DNA of 64,000 nt from Theodoxus fluviatilis (Eukaryota; Mollusca; Gastropoda; Cycloneritida; Neritidae), in the NCBI GenBank assembly GCA_034096865.1, contig JAWQFJ010018666.1:10001-74000 (forward strand), given 5' to 3'. Positions 52,301 to 62,481 of the stretch are shown here, piece by piece. Position 1 is the stretch's first letter; each line of letters begins with the position of its first letter. A program made the translations under genes and the position numbers. The notes beneath the pieces are model-generated. The model was not told the DNA's origin, made no database searches, and saw nothing but the letters and a program-made list of their open reading frames with translations.

Positions 52301-55300
52301 GGAACAGTCAGGGTACCTTCTAGAATAGTCTGGCCCCCCTTTGTACTCGCTGCTCCCTTCTCTGATATAGATAGTACCTTTGTTCTCATGAGATGGCTTG
52401 GTATTGGCCGAAGCGATTGTTCCCGCATCCCAATCGACGTGAACACTGCCGAGCACTCGTTCTCTTAAACCATTCTCCCCACACACCTCTCTCTGATAGC
52501 TCTCCCCTCTCCCCTGACCTCTGGCCCCTGCGGCCGATGGTCGGAGCGTTAGAGGGCGGAAGGACAAGGTCATAGAGTGATTAGCGTCTGGGGCCAGGAA
52601 TTCTCATCTCCTGAATAAAGGGGTTATACCAAAAGATCATTGAAACTGTTGTCTTGCTTGAAAAAGCCTGAGCGTCCCGTAAGGGACGGGATCCACCAGC
52701 GAGAGGATTGCGGATGGAACAACACCACTCTCCTTCCCTCCTCTCCCGTTTTTCCGTAACAGCTGCATAACGGTTAAAGGTGTATAATGCTGCACTAAAA
52801 AACAATATGAAGTGGATCACACCACCCACCATGAGCCGTGACAGACCTTTAATCTTTGCGTAAAATTAAAAATAATAAACAGAGTCATCCCAGGCTTGTA
52901 GAAAACAGTCTAGTAGTCTTTGTTCGAGTTGTTTGAGAAATCTTGTCTCGTTCCCATCATCTCCATTCAGCCACACGTTGGTGAACCCGAACTTACATAA
53001 GGTGTTTTATACAATACTAGACCAAATTTTACCATCATGGACATGTGATTTTTGTAGCATTACATAAGCTTGTGTCACAAGTAGTATTAAAGATTATTAA
53101 TCTTTTCTGTGGCTCGTTAAATGTCTAGGGAATTCCGTACTACTTGGCACCTTCCAATCAAAACCATTCGCACAAGGATGACGATTGGACGCAAATGAAT
53201 GACTGGGCTTCACAAATCAAATTCAAATTCAGCTTTAATCAATAATAATCAAATTAGTCAAGAGTGATAAGTTTCAACACAATGAATAATAAGGCATGGT
53301 GATGCTGAAACGCATTGTAAAATAAAAATAAACCTTTCCCCAGAATTAACTAATTAACTAAGAGGGCTGCCAAGCCAAGATGGGAAACCAGTACTCACGT
53401 ACTCGACTTGTTGTGGCGTCCAGCCAATCCGTAGCCGGCAAAACGAGCTACTCTTCCAGTGAATGACATTCTACACACACGATGGGAGAGGGGATTTGAG
53501 GAGGGGGAATGTCCATTCATGGACTCACTGCACAACACACGACGAAACTGGAGAGTTTCCTCTTGTGATGAAAACGTGGAGATCTCCCCACTCTTGTGGT
53601 GGAGGGTGAGGCGGGGACTTGCACTTGGTCCGAGAGATGGATGGCTCTTGCATCAACACGTAGTCTGACGTCGAGCTGGTAGAAGGCGGCAGGCGTCGGT
53701 GAGCAGACGACAGACGAGCTGAGACGGCGACGAGGAGCGAGGCGAGACGGCAGGCAAGACGACGAGAAGTAGGCGCGGGGCGCGAGGGGTCAGAGATTTC
53801 TCGCAGGTGGCTTTCTCGGAAGTGGGGAGAAGTTTCTAGAGACAACTTCTCCTCACAGGGTGGTCAGCAGATAATTCACTCAGGAGAGGAAAACGTTGCA
53901 AGAACGAAATTGCAATACCTTGCACGTTGTCTCTCTCTGCAGTCAAAAGTGGGAGCAGTCCTCCAGTTCTCCCGTTGTCTATCCATAGACGTTTGAAGGG
54001 AGGGTCACTCGGAATTAGTCCGTCAGTGGACGAAAATTCCATCAGTCTTCACACATGTCCACCTCGTGAACTCTTGGAGACAGGGCGCCGTCCTATACAT
54101 TGGCTGTCTCGATGAAAGTTTTGCTACGGGCACACCCGTGATTGGAAAGCAAGGGTTTAAATACAACGGCAGAATTCTCCCTGTCGTTCTCAACCAATCA
54201 CAGCGTTTTAGGATGTCTTGATTCACGATCTCGTATCAATTGACCAATCAAATGTTCATATAGTCATCTACTTCTCCCATTGAACAGTAACCAAGCAGTT
54301 TCATTAGTCCGTTTCCTGAAAAGTTCACTGCAGATTGGTCAATGGTAGAGCGTGAATCAAGGTGAATAATACAACCTCCCAAACGTTCCACTAAGTTCAT
54401 TTCTGTATTGGAAGGGAAGCAAGGTTCATTGTTCGTTTTCCCTTCCAAAACTACATCCACCATATCAATCCCAACATCAACACTGGCTTGGCAGCAAATA
54501 TCAAAATACACTATGGCTTGGCAGGTAATTCCCAACCCACTATATGATATAACCACAACCAGGAATAAATGGAAAATATGCGTTTCGTAACAGCTTGTTT
54601 AGGTAATCTATGTGGTAACATTCTGGACAGTCTCATCCAGTATTTTACCGCTCGGATAGTGCTATTGATAGCCAGAGGGTACCTGCCAAGTTCTCCGTAC
54701 ACGAAGTGGTTAGGTGTTTTAACGTCTAAACTCATAAACTTTTTACATGTTTTTGTTTTCCTGTGGGTTCTTGAGCTTGCAGGGAGGAAATTGTCTGCTG
54801 ACAGTGATGAGTTTCACCCGTGACCGTGACTGGCGGTGTACATGTGGGTAACCGACTTTGCAGCGGCATCGTCATGGGTGGAGCGTTTAACAATCTCGCC
54901 GGTGCACTCCTGTTGCCACTCCGGAGTGGCAGCTTCCCCCGACAGCAGGTTCCAGAGTGCCAGTGTTGTCTGGTTATTCGATCATGGGGTCCTCTGTTAC
55001 TTGTGTCTGCATGATCGCTGCCCCCGCGAAGTGGTATTCTCCAGGTCTCTGAGTGACTCTTCAACCCGTCATACGGATTCCTCGGGTGCGGTTCTATCTT
55101 CACACACCGATGATGCTAGGGAGGTGAGCTCATGTGGTCCGTAGACAGACTTGTGAAGAAGAAACTGCTGCTCCTGCATTTTCCGCTCTGTCGAGGGACA
55201 CGCATAGTGGGTAGCATGATTGGAACTATCAGCAATGGTGGAGTACATCGGTGGGCCAAAAGTGTCTTGTAGTCGGACATCCTGGCTCGGAGTCCTCCAT

Positions 55301-58300
55301 GTCCCAGAGTCTGTATTTGTTGTGCTGTGGCTTCTCGGAGGGTGACGATGCTTTGGGTGGGAAGTTGAAGGTACTTCATCTCTGAAGTATAGCCTGTTGT
55401 TTTTAAAGTAGGCCTTCTGTCCCTGGTTGCGGAGATCTCGGAGGGTGCGGGCCTGTCGGGATGTGAGTTCTCCCGAAATCTTCACTCCTAGCCGTCTCAT
55501 TGGTTCCCGGCCATGCTTCAGCAGATATATCTTGTCCTTGAACGTGGATAGCTCCACGAGGACAGGTCGAGGTCTCTGTTGTCTACCTCCGTTGGGTGGA
55601 CCGAGTCTTTTTACTTGTGTGATGTCCTTCTCGGTCCATTTCGCTCCAGGTACCGTCTCTCGAACAAGACGCAGGATGGTCTGTAGACACGTCCAGTAGG
55701 GCTCCCGACTCTCCTCGTGGATCCCAAACACTCTGATGCTGTTACGGCATGAGATGCCTTTTAAGTTGTCCAACGTCTTGTCCGTCATCTGGGCTTTGGT
55801 CTGAAGCTCGGAGTACAGGGTGTTGAGGTGGGCCTTCAGGTATTCCGTCTCCTGCTGTAGGGAGCGAAATGCTTCCATCACTCGTTGGGACTCTTGCTGG
55901 TTCTGCTCGTTTGTATCCTTCACCCACGCTTTCACTTTCTCCAACTCTATCTCCGTCTCCGTGATTCGGTTCTGCGTTGCAGCTGAGGTCTCTTCGAGTC
56001 AAGTCTCGCACCATCTTTTCAGTGTCGCCGAGGTCGGTTCAGTGGAGGTGTCCGTTCCGCTTGTGCCTGCCTCCGTGTGTTTCGTGTCAGGCCCGGGGTT
56101 GGTCTTCACGGTCCCACTTAGAAGGATGAGGCCAGACAGATCGTGTATGTTCTTTGTAGGGCTAGCTGCCTTCAGTACACCTGTTAAGAACACGAGGGAG
56201 GCAAAGGCAACACGCACTGCCGAGGAGTATCGGCAGCGGCGCACATACAAGCTTGCACGAAGTGGAGCAAACTCGGCCTCGTGTTCGTCCGTGCGCGAGA
56301 TTTCCGTGGGTACGAATGCTGCAGCATCATCATAGTTTTTAGTCACAGGCCGTGCACGATGACGTCCTATGCGAACTCGATACGCCTCAATATCGATGCC
56401 CATTGCGAAGTACTAGAAGTACTAAAAGCCATTCGGCTTCACTCAAATAGACGCATCCACCGTCACCAACCAAAAAAGCAAGACCATACAGCAAAACGAA
56501 TTAAACGTCACAAACACTGGTGCGGTGTCAGTCTAACGAGGCACATTAGTACGCAATTTGTAGTTTGTAAATGTCCTCATACACAGACAACGTCAGCAAC
56601 GTGACACAGCAGACGAACGTCAGTCGAAGAAAATATAGCGGAATATATGCAAACCCCGTAGCTACACAAACCAACAAGCAAATTAGCGTCAAACAGCAAG
56701 ATGCAGGCGTGTTCTATATCGTTTCTGTTTGCACATGTTACAAGTAGTAGTAAGATTATTAATCTTCTCTTTGGCTCGTTGAATGTCTAGGGCAATTTGC
56801 ATTACTACTTGTCACCTTCCAATCCACCATTCACACAGGGATGACGTACGTACGCAAATGAGGACTGGGATACCGAAATCAAAGTTCAAACATAGCTTTA
56901 ATCAATGATAAACAAATTGGTCATGAGTGAAAATTTCGACACAATAATTAATAAGTCATGGAGATACTGAAACGCATTGCAAAATAAAATAAACCCTTCC
57001 CCAGAATAGATAATAATTAACGGATAACGGCTGCCAAGCCAGAGTGAAACCTATACTCACATCTGAGACTTGTCGTGGTGTTCAGCCAATCCGCAGCGAG
57101 CATGCGTGCTCGCTTTCCCAATGAATGAAATTCCACACACAGTGGAGGGAGAGGGGGGTTTTGGATATCCGCTTATGGATGCACTTCACAAAATACGACG
57201 AAACATGAGATTGCCTCGCATAGGAGAGGAGGCAGTCGTTATTTCTCGGTTCTCGTAGTGGAGGCTGAGGTCTTGACTTGTACTTGATCCAGGAGATGTA
57301 GGAGCTCTGACTTCAACACGTGGGCAGACGTCCGATAGGCGAGCAGATGACAAATTCCCTCAGTGGCGGGCAGACGGCAGGCGAGATAACTTGGGAGAAT
57401 CGACGAGGCGAGGGGGGCGAAGACGCGAAAGACGGGCAGAACGTTCCCGCAGGTGTCTTCTCAGGAGTTGGAGAATTTCTAGAGACAATTCCTCCATACA
57501 GGGAGGACAGAACGTAGAACTCGAAATACCTTAAGCGTAGTCTCTCTCGAGTCAGAAGTGAGGGCAGTCCTCCATTCAGCTCTCTGTCTATACATAGACA
57601 ATTGAAGTAGGTTACTGGGCATAATCCGTCAGTGGACGAAACTTCATCGGTTTTCACAGATAGTTCAACACGTGAACTCTCTCCAAGACAGGGCGCCGTC
57701 CTCACATGGGCTGTCTCTGTGAAAATTCTGCAACGGGCACGCGTGTTATTTCATAACACGGGTTCTTATACGACAGCAAAAGTCTACCTGTCGTCCTCGA
57801 CCAATCACAACGTTGGAGGGTGTCTTGATTCACGATATCATATCAAACGACCAATCAACTGTTCACATAACTAGTCACTTTCTCATTGATCAATAACTGA
57901 GCTGTCTCATTAGTCCGTCCTCTCAAGAGTCCACTGCAGATTGGTCAATGGCAGAATGCGAACCGAGATGAATTTAATACCATCCCAAACGTCCTACTAA
58001 GTTCGTTTCTGTATTAGAAGGAAAACACGTTTCACAGTTCTATTTTCCTTCTAAAACTTCACACACCACCCAAATCTCATAATCAACACTGGCTTGGCAG
58101 CAATATCAAACTACACTATGGCTTGGCAGATAATTCCCAACCCACTATATGACATAACCACAACCAGGAACAAATGGGAAATATTCGTTTCGTAACAGCT
58201 CACAAACTTCGCGTGGCTTCACTTGAAGGTTACGCGGTTAGTTTTGTACGGACGATCTTGAACTGTGTTCATTCTGAAGACACATTTCGGTTCAACGCTC

Positions 58301-60452
58301 AAGGCACAATAACATGCATAGTAAACACGACGAAAAGGAGGTTGAAGTATTTCACTTACAATTCTAGTTTCTTTGCTGTCCGCTTCTCCGCAGCCCTGGT
58401 ATCAGAACCCATTCCTCTGAACACACAACCACACTCCGTTTCACGTATAATTATAGGACATTCTCACTTCTGAAACGGAAATTCAGCCCTAGTTTTGTCC
58501 CTTCACTTCCACTAGTTCCGGTAGACTGGTAAAAATAGAAGCTCATGGGATGATCGCTAGATCGTGGCAAAAGGATGACATTAAAGCATGCAAAAAGATT
58601 AATTAGATTAAAAACTAATCGAAAATAGTCATATTAGACTGTTTTAACGTATACTTTCTGCACAAAACCCACAGAAGATAAGCAAACAAACCTCACCGTA
58701 CGTACTTAGCTGGCTAGCAGACGTACGCGATCGAACCATAGTCACTACGCCAGCAGACGATCGAGCTAGTGTCTTATAATGTTTCATGTAAAGCTCGAAT
58801 GAGTAGCAGCAGATAACTGTTTAGTTCTGGCTTGAATTGACAATTTCGTTTCCCTGGTCTGGCGAGGACCGAAAATTCACTATCATCGAGTCGATCAACT
58901 TGCGCGCACTCGGTGTAATGTATAACTTCACGTAGTTCGGCTTGTGGAGATGATATTAACCGTAGATTTTAGTTGTGCGGGGTAGATCACCCACCAAAAA
59001 TTTTGATTAGTGCTTTTGATATCAATGCTTAGTAATTATTGTCGGATCAGATAGCGAAACGATCACAAGCAACTTTAACGAGCTTGGGAGCAGCGCTTAC
59101 GTTTGATTCTGCAGCTGCAGTCGAACTCGATCGGTCAATCGATGTCTGACATCACACTTTGAGATTTCAATAACTTCATGAAGTTGCAGTAGTTGCTTGT
59201 TTGCTGGAATGCCATCAAAGATTATAATCTTTTATGCCATGTGGCTTGACAACTTTTCCATCAATAATTTTGCCACGATGGTTATATGGCAAATGACACA
59301 GTACTGTTTTCCACTCCCACATATTTTGAGCGATCTATATATTCAGTGCAGACGTATTGTTCGAGAATGCAACCGGCAGCTGCAGTCGAACACGATCGGT
59401 CAATCGATGTCTGACATCACACTTTGAGATTTCAATAACTTCATGAAGTTGCAGTAGGTGCTTGTTTGCTGGAATACCATGTCGGATCAGATAGTGAAAC
59501 GATTACTCGTGCATTGAGTTTTGATGCGAGACCACGACACTCCCGGCAGGTGTGTTTTGTTTGCGTTGTAAAGTTTGAGTACTAGCTGTAAGTGTAAAAA
59601 TGGTCAGTTATTAATATAATCGGTGATTATAGTTGTAATGAAACTTTTTGTGTGTTTTAATGCCATTTTCTTGTCATTATCGACCAGATCTTACAAGTTA
59701 GGCCTATACATTACGCCGTGCGGGCAAGTTGATCACTCGACTTGATGATAGTGAATTTTCGGTCCTCGCCAAACCAGGGAAACGAAATTGTCAATTCAAG
59801 TCAGAACTAAACAGTTATCTGCTGCTATTCATTCGAGCTTTACATGACACAGTACTGTTTTCCACCCCCACATACATGTAAAGGTAAAACAGGTGTGGTT
59901 TTTTATAGCGACTTACACCCTTTGTCTGGGTTTCAAACCGCTTACACTTTACCCCCTGATCACTGGGCATCTTCTTCAATCCTCACTGGTACCTCACAAC
60001 AAACATAGTGACAGACATTTAAGACGCACACAGTCAGGTACCAGCACCAACTCCGCTCCCTGGGGAGTATTCCAACCCGATGCTGGCGCTTGGCCGCATA
60101 CAAGGGTTAATCGCACAACGGTTTTGCCAATATTGCCCTCACAGGTACCCGGTTTTACTCCTGGGTGGGGAGAAACAATGCGAGTTAAGCATCTTGCTCA
60201 AGGATGCAACTCTGGGAACCGCGCAGCTTCGAACGCCGTACCCACTGGCCGCAAGCGACTGTACTTTGAGCGATCTAGCAAATATCTAGTATTCAGTGCA
60301 GACGCTTCGAGAATCGACCGGAACTAGGTGGTTCTACCTAACGCGTTGTTTTTCGACAGAGAGCGCCGAGGATAACTCCTGAAGGGTACGTTAATGAGAA
60401 TGTCCTATAGGAGCGCAACACTGCACGTCCGCTCACCGTGGCAGCCAGCTAT

Positions 60453-60513
<61 letters not shown>

Positions 60514-60566
60514 GTGAGAGAGAGAGGAAAGGTGAGAGAGAGTGAGAGAGAGTGAGATAGAGAGTT

Positions 60567-60599
<33 letters not shown>

Positions 60600-62432
60600 A
60601 AGAGTGAGAGAGAGAAATAGAGAAAGAGAGAGAGAGAGAGAGAGAGAACTGAACTGAAATGAAATTGAACTTTATTCAAAGGCCGACTGCCCATTGAACA
60701 GAATGTAATGAGATGGCATTCAAACTTTTTCTACCATTTTAAAGTTACAATCGATTCGGTTTAGTATATGGTGACATTTAAAATACATTATCATCACATT
60801 ATTTTTCTCTCATTTTCAAAGGGTAGTATATACACATCGACACGTCAAATTTTACTCTAATAATTGTTCCTCTTTAGAGGAAATTGTATTCTATTCTGCC
60901 CTTTACATGCTGTGCTATGGCTCTCTCCCTGTAATTGGCACGGTCGAGTAGAAAATGTTTTTCGTTCTCGATAATATTGTTACAAAATGGACAATTCAGG
61001 TCTCTTGTTTCTCGATAACCCTAACCGTTGGTTAATTTTTAAAGGGTTGATACCTAAACGGAAGTGTATGAAAACATCTCTAAATATTTTAATGGTAAGA
61101 AAAGTAAATTATTTTTCTTGACAAAACATGCCTTTGAACAAGGAATACGATTAAAATTTCTCACTGCTTAGGTTTCTTCCCTCCAAAGATTGTTGATAAC
61201 AGTCCCGTAATCTTTGCTTCAATTGCATCAAACCGTTTCTAATTTCCTACGCCTCCGTTCATCCATACATATGCAAAGCCTAGCTTGCATAACGTATCCT
61301 TTACCATACAGTGCCAGTTCTTTTTATCAGGTATTTTGGAATCTAAAAGCATTTCATAAGCTTGTCTTGGGAGCCTGTGTAATGACATTGTTGATAACAT
61401 TAATCATTGACCATTTTCCAACGCTGCTCTAGATAAAAGTTCCAACCAAATTCCGGAAAGATAGCCATCTCTCAATAACTTATAGGGATTTTAAACATTT
61501 CAATGAGAATTCCTTTCTCTACGATCTAAAAAATGTGGACCGGGACTCAATTCTAAACTGCGATTGCCCTGAAACGGCCCTGTCACATCTACACAATGCT
61601 ATAGAGAAAGTGGTAGATAAACATGCACCAACAAAGAGAAAACGATTACAGAAAAAGATCAAACCAAAGTGGCTTACAAATGCAGTAATAGCACCAATTA
61701 GAGAGAAAAATAAGCGACTTCCTAAAGCATCTAAACTGGAACGAAATATTCTTTAAAAAAACACGATGCATAATTAGAAATAGCAAAAGAGAATACATAG
61801 AGAATTTCATACGTTTGCAAGTCCACGCCCATTTTCACCTTCACCGTGAATATTGTTCTGATATTCGTATATATATATATAAATTTAAATATCGACAGTG
61901 AAGAAATTCCTACGACAAAAATGTTTTCTGGTTATGTCATTGTGGCCAACATGTGTTGGTTCCTACTTTTAGGACGAAATGTATGCATCAATGCACACTT
62001 GCAGTTCCATCACGTACACGCACTGCTATATCCCTGTCGAATATCATTATTCGACAAAAGGAAAGTCAAAGGCAGACTGCACACGTGAAAGATGCTCCAA
62101 AGTACACATGTGCACTTGTCTCTATATATCAATTCCCTTCGATGGAAGCATTTCCACATTTACTGCAGTACGCACGGGACTCGTGTGCGTAAGTCGGAGA
62201 GCAGACACCACGCTCGCAATCAGCTATGCTCCACCCGCCACGATTCATACAAAGTCAAAAAAGAGCGTCAATGACCGACTCAAAAGTTATGCGACTCACA
62301 TGGTTCCACACTTTGTCATCAAGCACAGTCCTAAATCAGGCGAGGCTGCAATCCTGCACACAGTACAAGCTGGTAACTAGAGGTACGGAGCACGACCAAC
62401 ACACGTCCGAACTCGACGCTCGCACCACCGGA

Positions 62433-62481
<49 letters not shown>

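Noticed and set aside
53525..53845. Minus-strand open frame of 106 codons (similar in 57313-57705)
   Set aside because: It lies inside the solo LTRs. The two copies do not conserve a common protein.
61979..62380. 133-codon plus-strand frame with clustered Cys/His
   Set aside because: No family recognised, no splice or promoter context, and it lies among LINE debris.
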